DNA of 64,000 bases from Megachile rotundata. Lineage: Eukaryota > Arthropoda > Insecta > Hymenoptera > Megachilidae. The DNA is taken from assembly GCF_050947335.1 (NCBI RefSeq), contig NW_027473351.1:744001-808000 (forward strand). The letters run 5' to 3'. Position 1 is the first letter of the stretch. Each line of letters starts with the position of its first letter. Shown piece after piece: positions 28,075-41,900 of this stretch. The notes under the pieces are model-generated. The model did not search any database. It was not told where the DNA came from and saw only the letters and a list, made by a program, of their open reading frames with translations. The position numbers and the translations under genes were made by a program.

Positions 28075-31000
28075 TGATTGTTTTTGTATGATTGTGATTG
28101 TATAGTAGTAATTGTATGATTGTCTTCGTATGATTGTGATCGTATGATTGTGATTGTATGATTGTGATTGCATGATTGTGATTGTATCATTGTTTTTGTA
28201 TGATTGTGATTGTATGATTGCGATTGTGTGATTGTGATTGTATGATTGTGATTGTATGATTGTGGTTGAATGATTGAGATTGTATGATTGTGATTGTATT
28301 ATTGTGATTGTATGATTGTGATTGTATGATTGTGATTGTATGATTGTGAATGTATGATTGTGATTGTATGATTGTGGTTGTATGACTGTGATTGTATGAT
28401 TGTTTTTGTATGATTGTGATTGTATAGTAGTAATTGTATGATTGTCTTCGTATGATTGTGATCGTATGATTGTGATTGTATGATTGTGATTGTATGATTG
28501 TGATTGCATGATTGTGATTGTATGATTGTGATTGTATGATTGTGATTGTATGATTGTGATTGCATGATTGTGATTGTATGATTGTGATTGTATGATTGTG
28601 ATTGCATGATTGTGATTGAATGATTGTGATTGTATGATTGTGATTGTACGATTGTGATTGTATGATTGCGATAGTATGATTGTGATTGTATGATTGTGAT
28701 TGTATGATTGTGATTGTACGATTGTGATTGTACGATTGTGATTGTATGATTGTGATTGTATGATTGTGATTGTATGATTGTGATTGTATGATTGTGATTG
28801 TATGATTGAGATTGTATGATTATGATTGTATTATTGTGATTGTATGATTGTGATTGTATGATTGTGATTGTATGATTGTGAATGTATGATTGTGATTGTA
28901 TGATTGTGATTGTATGATTGTGATTGTATGATTGTTTTTGTGTGATTGTGATTGTATAGTAGTAATTGTATGATTGTCATCGTATGATTGTGATTGTATG
29001 ATTGTTTTCGTATGATTGTGATTGTATAGTAGTAATTGTATGATTGTCTTCGTATGATTGTGATCGTATGATTGTGATTGTATGATTGTGATTGTATGAT
29101 TGTGATTGTATGATTGTGATTGTATGATTTGAATTGTATGATTGCGATTGTATCATTGTTTGTGTATGATTGTGATTGTATGATTGTGATTGTATGATTG
29201 TGATTGCATGAGTGTGATTGAATGATTGCGATTGTATAATTGTGATTGTACGATTGTGATTGTACGATTGCGATCGTACGATTGTGATTGTATGATTGTG
29301 ATTGTATGATTGTGATTGTATGATTGTGATTGTATGATTGTGATTGTATGATTGTGATTGTATGATGGTGACTGTATGATTGTGATTGTATGATTGAGAT
29401 CGTATGATTGTGATTGTATTATTGTGATTGTATGATTGTGATTGTATGATTGTGATTGTATGATTGTGAATGTATGATTGTGATTGTATGATTGTGATTG
29501 TATTATTGTGATTGTATGATTGTGATTGTATGATTGTGCTTGTATCATTGTTTTTGTATGATTGTGGTTGAATGATTGAGATCGTATGATTGTGATTGTA
29601 TTATTGTGATTGTATGATTGTGATTGTATGATTGTGAATGTATGATTGTGATTGTATGATTGTGATTGTATTATTGTGATTGTATGATTGTGGTTGTATG
29701 ACTGTGATTGTATGATTGTTTTTGTATGATTGTGATTGTATAGTAGTAATTGTATGATTGTCTTCGTATGATTGTGATCGTATGATTGTGATTGTATGAT
29801 TGTGATTGTATGATTGTGATTGCATGATTGTGATTGTATGATTTGAATTGTATGATTGCGATTGTATCATTGTTTGTGTATGATTGTGATTGTATGATTG
29901 TGATTGTATGATTGTGATTGCATGAGTGTGATTGAATGATTGCGATTGTATAATTGTGATTGTACGATTGTGATTGTACGATTGCGATCGTACGATTGTG
30001 ATTGTATGATTGTGATTGTATGATTGTGATTGTATGATTGTGATTGTATGATTGTGATTGTATGATTGTGATTGTATGATTGTGACTGTATGATTGTGAT
30101 TGTATGATTGAGATCGTATGATTGTGATTGTATTATTGTGATTGTATGATTGTGATTGTATGATTGTGATTGTATGATTGTGAATGTATGATTGTGATTG
30201 TATGATTGTGATTGTATTATTGTGATTGTATGATTGTGATTGTATGATTGTGCTTGTATCATTGTTTTTGTATGATTGTGATTGTATGATTGCGATTGTG
30301 TGATTGTGATTGTATGATTGGGATGGTATGATTGTGATTGTATGATTGTGATTGCATGATTGTGATTGTATGATTGTGATTGTATGATTGTGATTGTATG
30401 ATTGTGATTGTATGATTGTGATTGTATGATTGTGATTGTATGGTTGTGATTGTATGATTGTGATTGTATGATTGTGATTGTATGATTGTGATTGTATGAT
30501 TGAGATTGTATGATTGTGATTGTATCATTGTTTTTGTATGATTGTGATTGTACGATTGCGGTTGTGTGATTGTGATTGTATGATTGGGATGGTATGATTG
30601 TGATTGTATGATTGTGATTGTATGATTGTGATTGTATGATTGTGATTGTATGATTGTGATTGCATGATTGTGATTGAATGATTGTGATTGTATAATTGTG
30701 ATTGTACGATTGTGATTGTACGATTGCGATAGTATGATTGTGATTGTATGATTGGGATTGTATGATTGTGATTGTATGATTGTGATTGTATGATTGTGAT
30801 TGTATGATTGTGATTGTATGATTGTGATTGTATGATTGAGATTGTATGATTGTGATTGTATTATTGTGATTGTATGATTGTGATTGTATGATTGTGATTG
30901 TATGATTGTGAATGTATGATTGTGATTGTATGATTGTGATTGTATTATTGTGATTGTATGATTGTGATTGTATGATTGTGCTTGTATCATTGTTTTTGTA

Positions 31001-34000
31001 TGATTGTGATTGTATGATTGCGATTGTGTGATTGTGATTGTATGATTGGGATGGTATGATTGTGATTGTATGATTGTGATTGCATGATTGTGATTGTATG
31101 ATTGTGATTATATGATTGTGATTGTATGATTGTGATTGTATGATTGTGATTGTATGATTGTGATTGTATGGTTGTGATTGTATGATTGTGATTGTTTGAT
31201 TGTGATTGTATGATTGTGATTGTATGATTGAGATTGTATGATTGTGATTGTATTATTGTGATTGTATGATTGTGAATGTATGATTGTGATTGTATGATTG
31301 TGATTGTATGACTGTGATTGTATGATCGTTTTTGTATGATTGTGATTGTATAGTAGTAATTGTATGATTGCCTTCGTATGATTGTGATCGTATGATTGTG
31401 ATTGTATGATTGCGATTGTATCATTGTTTTTGTATGATTGTGATTGTATGATTGCGATTGTGTGATTGTGATTGTATGATTGGGATGGTATGATTGTTAT
31501 TGTATTATTGTGATTGTATGATTGTGATTGTATGATTGTGAATGTATGATTGTGATTGTATGATTGTGATTGTATGACTGTGATTGTATGATTATTTTTG
31601 TATGATTGTGATTGTATAGTAGTAATTGTATGATTGTCTTCGTATGATTGTGATCGTATGATTGTGATTGTATGATTGTGATTGTATGATTGTGATTGTA
31701 TCATTGTTTTTGTATGATTTTGATTGTATGATTGCGATTGTGTGATTGTGATTGTATGATTGGGATGGTATGATTGTGATTGTATGATTGTGATTGTATG
31801 ATTGTGATTGCATGATTGTGATTGTATGATTGTGATTGTATGATTGTGATTGTATGATTGTGATTGCATGATTGTGATTGAATGATTGTGATTGTATGAT
31901 TGTGATTGTACGATTGTGATTGTATGATTGCGATAGTATGATTGTGATTGTATGATTGTGTTTGTATGATTGTGATTGTATGATTGTGATTGTATGATTG
32001 TGATTGTATGATTGCGATTGTATGATTGAGATTGTATGATTATGATTGTATTATTGTGATTGTATGATTGTGATTGTATGATTGTGATTGTATGATTGTG
32101 AATGTATGATTGTGATTGTATGATTGTGATTGTATGATTGTGATTCTATGATTGTTTTTGTATGATTGTGATTGTATAGTAGTAATTGTATGATTGTCAT
32201 CGTATGATTGTGATTGTATGATTGTTTTCGTATGATTGTGATTGTATAGTAGTAATTGTATGATTGTCTTCGTATGATTGTGATCGTATGATTGTGATTG
32301 TATGATTGTGATTGTATGATTGTGATTGTATGATTTGAATTGTATGATTTGAATTGTATGATTGCGATTGTATCATTGTTTGTGTATGATTGTGATTGTA
32401 TGATTGTGATTGTATGATTGTGATTGTATGATTGTGATTGTATAATTGTGATTGTATGATTGTGATTGTATGATTGTGATTGTATGATTGTGATTGCATG
32501 ATTGTGATTGAATGATTGTGATTGTATAATTGTGATTGTACGATTGTGATTGTACGATTGCGATAGTATGATTGCGATTGTATGATTGCGATTGTATGAT
32601 TGCGATTGTATGATTGCGATTGTATGATTGTGATTGTATGATTGTGATTGTATGATTGTGATTGTATGATTGTGATTGTATGATTGTGATTGTATGATTG
32701 TGATTGTATGATTGCGATTGTATGATTGAGATTGTATGATTGTGATTGTATGATTGTGATTGTATGATTGTGATTGTATGATTGTGATTGCATGACTGTG
32801 ATTGTATGATTGTGATTGTATGATTGTGATTGTATGATTGCGATTGCATGATTGTGATTGTATGATTGTGATTGTATGATTGTGATTGTATGATTGTGAT
32901 TGTATGATTGTGATTGTATGGTTGTGATTGTATGATTGTGATTGTATGATTGTGATTGTATGATTGTTATTGTATGATTGTGATTGTATGGTTGTGATTG
33001 TATGATTGTGATTGTATGATTGTGATTGTATGATTGTGATTGTATGATTGAGATTGTATGATTGTGATTGTATTATTGTGATTCTATGATTGTCAATGTA
33101 TGATTGTGATTGTATGATTGTGATTGTATGACTGTGATTGTATGATTGTTTTCGTATGATTGTGATTGTATAGTAGAAACTGTATGATTGTCTTCGTATG
33201 ATTGTGATCGTATGATTGTGATTGTATGATTGTGATTGTATGATTGTGATTGTATCATTGTTTTTGTATGATTGTGATTGTATGATTGCGATTGTGTGAT
33301 TGTGATTGTATGATTGGGATAGTATGATTGTGATTGTATGATTGTGATTGTATGATTGTGATTGTATGATTGTGATTGCATGATTGTGATTGCATGATTG
33401 TGATTGTATCAATGTTTTTGTATGATTGTGATTGTATGATTGCGATTGTGTGATTGTGATTGTATGATTGTGATTGTATGATTGTGATTGTATGATTGAG
33501 ATTGTATGATTGTTATTGTATTATTGTGATTGTATGATTGCGATCGTATGATTGTGATTGTATGATTGTGATTGTATGATTGTGATTGTATGATTGTGAT
33601 TGTATCATTGTTTTTGTATGATTTTGATTGTATGATTGCGATTGTGTGATTGTGATTGTATGATTGGGATGGTATGATTGTGATTGTATGATTGTGATTG
33701 TATGATTGTGATTGCATGATTGTGATTGTATGATTGTGATTGTATGATTGTGATTTTATGATTGTGATTGCATGATTGTGATTGAACGATTGTGATTGTA
33801 TGATTGTGATTGTACGATTGTGATTGTATGATTGCGATAGTATGATTGTGATTGTATGATTGTGTTTGTATGATTGTGATTGTATGATTGTGATTGTATG
33901 ATTGTGATTGCATGATTGTGATTGTATGATTGTGATTGTATGATTGTGATTGTATGATTGTGATTGCATGATTGTGATTGAATGATTGTGATTGTATGAT

Positions 34001-36516
34001 TGTGATTGTACGATTGTGATTGTATGATTGCGATAGTATGATTGTGATTGTATGATTGTGTTTGTATGATTGTGATTGTATGATTGTGATTGTATGATTG
34101 TGATTGTATGATTGCGATTGTATGATTGAGATTGTATGATTGTGATTGTATGATTGTGATTGTATGATTGTGATTGTATGATTGTGATTGCATGACTGTG
34201 ATTGTATGATTGTGATTGTATGATTGTGATTGTATGATTGCGATTGCATGATTGTGATTGTATGATTGTGATTGTATGATTGTGATTGTATGATTGTGAT
34301 TGTATGATTGTGATTGTATGGTTGTGATTGTATGATTGTGATTGTATGATTGTGATTGTATGATTGTGATTGTATGATTGAGATTGTATGATTGTGATTG
34401 TATTATTGTGATTCTATGATTGTGAATGTATGATTGTGATTGTATGATTGTGATTGTATGACTGTGATTGTATGATTGTTTTTGTATGATTGTGATTGTA
34501 TAGTAGAAACTGTATGATTGTCTTCGTATGATTGTGATCGTATGATTGTGATTGTATGATTGTGATTGTATCATTGTTTTTGTATGATTGTGATTGTATG
34601 ATTGTGATTGTATGATTGTGATTGCATGATTGTGATTGTATGATTGTGATTGTATGATTGTGATTGTATGATTGTGATTGCATGATTGTGATTGAATGAT
34701 TGTGATTGTATGATTGTGATTGTACGATTGTGATTGTATGATTGCGATAGTATGATTGTGATTGTATGATTGTGTTTGTATGATTGTGATTGTATGATTG
34801 TGATTGTATGATTGTGATTGCATGATTGTGATTGTATGATTGTGATTGTATGATTGTGATTGTATGATTGTGATTGTATGATTGTGATTGCATGATTGTG
34901 ATTGAATGATTGTGATTGTATGATTGTGATTGTACGATTGTGATTGTATGATTGCGATAGTATGATTGTGATTGTATGATTGTGTTTGTATGATTGTGAT
35001 TGTATGATTGTGATTGTATGATTGTGATTGTATGATTGCGATTGTATGATTGAGATTGTATGATTGTGATTGTATTATTGTGATTGTATGATTGTGATTC
35101 TTTGATTGTGATTGTATGATTGTGAATGTATGATTGTGATTGTATGATTGTGATTGTATGATTGTGATTGTATGATTGTTTTTGTATGATTGTGATTGTA
35201 TAGTAGTAATTGTATGATTGTCATCGTATGATTGTGATTGTATGATTGCTTTTCTATGATTGTGATTGTATAGTAGTAATTGTATGATTGTCATCGTATG
35301 ATTGTGTTTGTATGATTGTTTTTGTATGATTGTGATTGTATAGTAGTAATTGTATGATTGTCTTCGTACGATTGTGATCGTATGATTGTGATTGTATGAT
35401 TGCGATTGTGTGATTGTGATTGAATGATTGTGATTGTATGATTGTGGTTGTATGATTGAGATTGTATGACTGTGATTGTATTATTGTGATTGTATGATTG
35501 TGATTGTATGATTGTGATTGTATGATTGTGAATGTATGATTGTGATTGTATGATTGTGATTGTATGACTGTGATTGTATGATTGTTTTTGTATGATTGTG
35601 ATTGTATAGTAGTAATTGTATGATTGTCTTCGTATGATTGTGATCGTATGATTGTGATTGTATGATTGTGATTGTATGATTGTGATTGCATGATTGTGAT
35701 TGTATGATTGTGATTGTATGATTGTGATTGCATGATTGTGATTGTATGATTGTGATTGTATGATTGTGATTGCATGATTGTGATTGTATGATTGTGATTG
35801 TATGATTGTGATTGTATGATTGTGATTGCATGATTGTGATTGAATGATTGTGATTGTATGATTGTGATTGTATGATTGTGAATGTATGATTGTGATTGTA
35901 TGATTGTGATTGTATGATTGTGATTGTATGATTGTTTTTGTATGATTGTGATTGTATAGTAGTAATTGTAGGATTGTCATCGTATGATTGTGATTGTATG
36001 ATTGTTTTTGTATGATTGTGATTGTATAGTAGTAATTGTATGATTGTCTTCGTATGATTGTGGTTGTATGATTGTGATTGTATCATTGCGATAGTATGAT
36101 TGTGATTGTATGATTGTGATTGTATGATTGTGATTGTATGATTGTGATTGTATGATTGTGATTGTATGATTGTGATTGTATGATTGTGATTGTATGATTG
36201 CGATTGTATGATTGTGATTGTATGATTGTGATTGTATGATTGCGATTGTATGATTGAGATTGTATGATTGTGATTGTATTATTGTGATTGTATGATTGTG
36301 ATTCTTTGATTGTGATTGTATGATTGTGAATGTATGATTGTGATTGTATGATTGTGATTGTATGATTGTGATTGTATGATTGTTTTTGTATGATTGTGAT
36401 TGTATAGTAGTAATTGTATGATTGTCATCGTATGATTGTGATTGTATGATTGCTTTTCTATGATTGTGATTGTATAGTAGTAATTGTATGATTGTCATCG
36501 TATGATTGTGTTTGTA
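28075..36516. repeat. HOR-B copy 3 (8,442 bp, 603 units, internally deleted)
   Basis: This copy follows copy 2 closely to about 33.4 kb. It then lacks 868 bp (62 units) relative to copy 2 before 35.25 kb, and another 966 bp (69 units) between about 36.1 and 36.25 kb. These figures come from the drop in offset from 10,276 to 9,408 to 8,442 bp. The duplicated subblock of copy 2 is present here at 29,153 and 29,867. A private change lies near 30,561 (GCGGTTG for GCGATTG). The segment 33.4-35.2 kb is the least well aligned part and may be a local rearrangement rather than a simple deletion. Confidence 0.75.
29153..30262. repeat. Duplicated 396-bp subblock in HOR-B copy 3
   Basis: The same duplication as in copy 2 is present at 29,153-29,548 and 29,867-30,262, here 714 bp (51 units) apart. 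The spacer is one unit longer than in copy 2 and has a changed order near 29.6-29.7 kb. CGATTGCGATCGTA units are at 29,265 and 29,979. The shared duplication shows that copies 2 and 3 are closer to each other here than either is to copy 1. Confidence 0.8.
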
Positions 36517-36908
36517 TGATTGTTTTTGTATGATTGTGATTGTATAGTAGTAATTGTATGATTGTCTTCGTATGATTGTGATCGTATGATTGTGATTGTA
36601 TGATTGTGATTGCATGATTGTGATTGTATCATTGTTTTTGTATGATTGTGATTGTATGATTGCGATTGTGTGATTGTGATTGTATGATTGTGATTGTATG
36701 ATTGTGGTTGTATGATTGAGATTGTATGACTGTGATTGTATTATTGTGATTGTATGATTGTGATTGTATGATTGTGATTGTATGATTGTGAATGTATGAT
36801 TGTGATTGTATGATTGTGATTGTATGACTGTGATTGTATGATTGTTTTTGTATGATTGTGATTGTATAGTAGTAATTGTATGATTGTCTTCGTATGATTG
36901 TGATCGCT
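36517..36908. repeat. HOR-B copy 4, start only
   Basis: The beginning of a fourth copy repeats the order of 28,075 onwards at an offset of 8,442 bp: TTTTTG, TAGTAG, CTTCG, GATCG, TCATTG units and the GGTTG, GAGATTG, TGACTG, TTATTG series. It ends at a unit TGATTGTGATCGCT (36,895-36,908), a change not seen in the other copies. After this the order of variants no longer tracks HOR-B cleanly. Confidence 0.65.
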
Positions 36909-37482
36909 TGATTGTGATTGTATGATTGTGATTGTATGATTGTGATTGTATGATTGTGATTGCATGATTGTGATTGTATGATTGTGATTGTATGATTGTG
37001 ATTGCATGATTGTGATTGCATGATTGTGATTGAATGATTGTGATTGTATGATTGTGATTGTATGATTGTGATTGCATGATTGTGATTGTATGATTGCGAT
37101 TGTATGATTGTGATTGCATGATTGTGATTGTATGATTGTGATTGTATGATTGTGATTGTATGATTGTGATTGCATGATTGTGATTGAATGATTGTGATTG
37201 TATGATTGTGATTGTATGATTGTGAATGTATGATTATGATTGTATGATTGTGATTGTATGATTGTGATTGTATGATTGCGATAGTATGATTGTGATTGCA
37301 TGATTGTGATTGTATGATTGTGATTGTATGATTGTGATTGTATGATTGTGATTGCATGATTGTGATTGAATGATTGTGATTGTATGATTGTGATTGTATG
37401 ATTGTGATTGTGTGATTGTGATTGTATGATTGTGATTGTATGATTGTGATTGTATGATTGTGATTGTATGATTGTGATTGTA
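36909..37482. repeat. Junction block rich in consensus units
   Basis: This is a 41-unit stretch of consensus units with scattered units ending in GCA or GAA, and a TGATTGCGATAGTA near 37,270. No large copy could be assigned with confidence. It leads directly into the first right-hand AGATGGCGCGTGTA unit. The 14-bp register is unbroken. Confidence 0.6.
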
Positions 37483-37496
37483 AGATGGCGCGTGTA
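37483..37496. repeat. Divergent marker unit AGATGGCGCGTGTA (HOR-C phase marker)
   Basis: This is the first of four right-hand copies, at 37,483, 38,939, 46,345 and 51,273. It marks the chosen phase of HOR-C. It sits after a run of consensus units and before TGATTGAGATTGTA in every case. Confidence 0.95.
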
Positions 37497-38938
37497 TGAT
37501 TGAGATTGTATGATTGTGATTGCATGATTGTGTTTGTATGATTGTGATTCTATGATTGTGATTTTATGATTGTGCCTGTATGATTGTGATGGTATGATTG
37601 TGATTGTATGATTGTGATTGTATGATTGTGATTGTATGATTGTGATTGTATCATTGTTTTTGTAGGATTGTGCTTGTATGATTGCGATTGTGTGATTGTC
37701 ATTGTATGATTGTGATTGTAAGATTGTGATTGTATGATTGGGATGGTATGATTGTGATTGAATGATTGTGATTGTATGATTGTGATTGTATGATTGTGAT
37801 TGTACGATTGTGATTGTATGATTGCGATAGTATGATTGTGATTGTATGATTGTGATTGTATGATTGTGATTGTATGATTGTGATTTTATGATTGTGATTG
37901 TATGATTGAGATTGTATGATTGTGATTGTATTATTGTGATTGTATGATTGTGATTGTATGATTGTGATTGTATGATTGTGATTGTATGATTGTGAATGTA
38001 TGATTGTGATTGTATGATTGTGATTGTATGATTGTGATTGTATGATTGTTTTTGTATGATTGTGATTGTATAGTAGTAATTGTATGATTGTCATCGTATG
38101 ATTGTGATTGTATGATTGTTTTCGTATGATTGTGATTGTATAGTAGTAATTGTATGATTGTCTTCATATGATTGTGATTGTATAGTAGTAATTGTATGAT
38201 TGTCTTCGTATGATTGTGATCGTATTATTGTGATTGTATGATTGTGATTGTATGATTGTGATTGTATGATTTGAATTGTATGATTGCGATTGTATCATTG
38301 TTTGTGTATGATTGTGATTGTATGATTGTGATTGTGTGATTGTGATTGTATGATTGTGATTGCATGGTTGTGATTGAATGATTGTGACTGTATGATTGTG
38401 ATTGTACGATTGTGATTGTACGATTGTGATTGTATGATTGTGATTGTATGATTGTGATTGTATGATTGTGATTGTATGATTGTGATTGTATGATTGTGAT
38501 TGTATGATTGTGATTGTATGGTTGTGATTGTATGATTGTGATTGTATGATTGTGATTGTATGATTGAGATTGTATGATTGTGATTGTATTATTGTGATTG
38601 TATGATTGTGAATGTATGATTGTGATTGTTTGATTGTGATTGGATGACTGTGATTGTATGATTGTTTTTGTATGATTGTGATTGTATAGTAGTAATTGTA
38701 TGATTGTCTTCGTATGATTGTGATCGTATGATTGTGATTGTATGATTGTGATTGCATGATTGTGATTGTATGATTGTGATTGTATGATTGTGATTGTATG
38801 ATTGTGATTGCATGATTGTGATTGAATGATTGTGATTGTATGATTGTGATTGTATGATTGTGATTGTGTGATTGTGATTGTATGATTGTGATTGTATGAT
38901 TGTGATTGTATGATTGTGATTGTATGATTGTGATTGTA
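37483..38938. repeat. HOR-C interval 1 (1,456 bp, 104 units)
   Basis: This runs from the divergent unit AGATGGCGCGTGTA at 37,483 to the next one at 38,939. The marker is followed by GAGATTG, GCA, GTTTG, then units ending TTCTA, TTTTA, CCTGTA and GGTA, a series also seen near 600-650 and in HOR-A. A group of TAGTAG units lies near 38.05-38.20 kb, where one follows TGATTGTCTTCATA, a variant restricted to HOR-C. The content is repeated at 38,939 with an offset of 1,456 bp and at 46,345 with a further 7,406 bp. Confidence 0.8.
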
Positions 38939-41900
38939 AGATGGCGCGTGTATGATTGAGATTGTATGATTGTGATTGCATGATTGTGTTTGTATGATTG
39001 TGATTCTATGATTGTGATTTTATGATTGTGCCTGTATGATTGTGATGGTATGATTGTGATTGTATGATTGTGATTGTATGATTGTGATTGTATGATTGTG
39101 ATTGTATCATTGTTTTTGTATGATTGTGCTTGTATGATTGCGATTGTGTGATTGTCATTGTATGATTGTGATTGTAAGATTGTGATTGTATGATTGGGAT
39201 GGTATGATTGTGATTGAATGATTGTGATTGTATGATTGTGATTGTATGATTGTGATTGTACGATTGTGATTGTATGATTGCGATAGTATGATTGTGATTG
39301 TATGATTGTGATTGTATGATTGTGATTGTATGATTGTGATTTTATGATTGTGATTGTATGATTGAGATTGTATGATTGTGATTGTATTATTGTGATTGTA
39401 TGATTGTGATTGTATGATTGTGATTGTATGATTGTGATTGTATGATTGTGAATGTATGATTGTGATTGTATGATTGTGATTGTATGATTGTGATTGTATG
39501 ATTGTTTTTGTATGATTGTGATTGTATAGTAGTAATTGTATGATTGTCATCGTATGATTGTGATTGTATGATTGTTTTCGTATGATTGTGATTGTATAGT
39601 AGTAATTGTATGATTGTCTTCATATGATTGTGATTGTATAGTAGTAATTGTATGATTGTCTTCGTATGATTGTGATCGTATTATTGTGATTGTATGATTG
39701 TGATTGTATGATTTGAATTGTATGATTGCGATTGTATCATTGTTTGTGTATGATTGTGATTGTATGATTGTGATTGTGTGATTGTGATTGTATGATTGTG
39801 ATTGCATGGTTGTGATTGAATGATTGTGACTGTATGATTGTGATTGTACGATTGTGATTGTACGATTGTGATTGTATGATTGTGATTGTATGATTGTGAT
39901 TGTATGATTGTGATTGTATGATTGTGATTGTATGATTGTGATTGTATGATTGTGATTGTATGGTTGTGATTGTATGATTGTGATTGTATGATTGTGATTG
40001 TATGATTGTGATTGTATGATTGAGATTGTATGATTGTGATTGTATTATTGTGATTGTATGATTGTGAATGTATGATTGTGATTGTTTGATTGTGATTGGA
40101 TGACTGTGATTGTATGATTGTTTTTGTATGATTGTGATTGTATAGTAGTAATTGTATGATTGTCTTCGTATGATTGTGATCGTATGATTGTGATTGTATG
40201 ATTGTGATTGTATGATTGTGATTGCATGATTGTGATTGTATGATTGTGATTGTATGATTGTGATTGCATGATTGTGATTGTATGATTGTGATTGTATGAT
40301 TGTGATTGCATGATTGTGATTGTATGATTGTGATTGTATGATTGTGATTGTATGATTGTGATTGCATGATTGTGATTGAATGATTGTGATTGTATGATTG
40401 TGATTGTATGATTGTGAATGTATGATTGTGATTGTATGATTGTGATTGTATGATTGTGATTGTATGATTGTTTTTGTATGATTGTGATTGTATAGTAGTA
40501 ATTGTAGGATTGTCATCGTATGATTGTGATTGTATGATTGTTTTTGTATGATTGTGATTGTATAGTAGTAATTGTATGATTGTCTTCGTATGATTGTGGT
40601 TGTATGATTGTGATTGTATCATTACGATAGTATGATTGTGATTGTATGATTGTGATTGTATGATTGTGATTGTATGATTGTGATTGTATGATTGTGATTG
40701 TATGATTGTGATAGTGTGATAGGGATTGTGTGATTGTGATTGCATGATTGTGATTGTATGACTGTGATTGTATGATTGTTTTTGTATGATTGTGATTGTA
40801 TAGTAGTAACTGTATGATTGTGATTGTATGACTGTGATTGTATGATTGTTTTTGTATGATTGTGATTGTATAGTAGTAATTGTATGATTGTCTTCGTATG
40901 ATTGTGATCGTATGATTGTGATTGTATGATTGTGATTGTATGATTGTGATTGTATGATTGTGATTGTATCATTGTTTTTGTATGATTTTGATTGTATGAT
41001 TGCGATTGTGTGATTGTGATTGTATGATTGGGATGGTATGATTGTGATTGTATGATTGTGATTGTATGATTGTGATTGCATGTTTGTGATTGTATGATTG
41101 TGATTGTATGATTGTGATTGTATGATTGTGATTGCATGATTGTGATTGAATGATTGTGATTGTATGATTGTGATTGTACGATTGTGATTGTATGATTGCG
41201 ATAGTATGATTGTGATTGTATGATTGTGTTTGTATGATTGTGATAGTATGATTGTGATTGTATGATTGTGATTGTATGATTGCGATTGTATGATTGAGAT
41301 TGTATGATTGTGATTGTATTATTGTGATTGTATGATTGTGATTCTTTGATTATGATTGTATGATTGTGAATGTATGATTGTGATTGTATGATTGTGATTG
41401 TATGATTGTGATTGTATGATTGTTTTTGTATGATTGTGATTGTATAGTAGTAATTGTATGATTGTCATCGTATGATTGTGATTGTATGATTGCTTTTCTA
41501 TGATTGTGATTGTATAGTAGTAATTGTATGATTGTCATCGTATGATTGTGTTTGTATGATTGTTTTTGTATGATTGTGATTGTATAGTAGTAATTGTATG
41601 ATTGTCTTCGTATGATTGTGATCGTATGATTGTGATTGTATGATTGTGATTGCATGATTGCGATTGTGTGATTGTGATTGTATGATTGTGATTGTATGAT
41701 TGTGGTTGTATGATTGAGATTGTATGACTGTGATTGTATTATTGTGATTGTATGATTGTGATTGTATGATTGTGATTGTATGATTGTGATTGTATCATTG
41801 TGATTGTTTGATTGTGATCATATGATTGTGATTGTATGATTGTGATTGTATGATTGTGAATGTATGATTGTGATTGTATGATTGTGATTGTTTGATTGTG

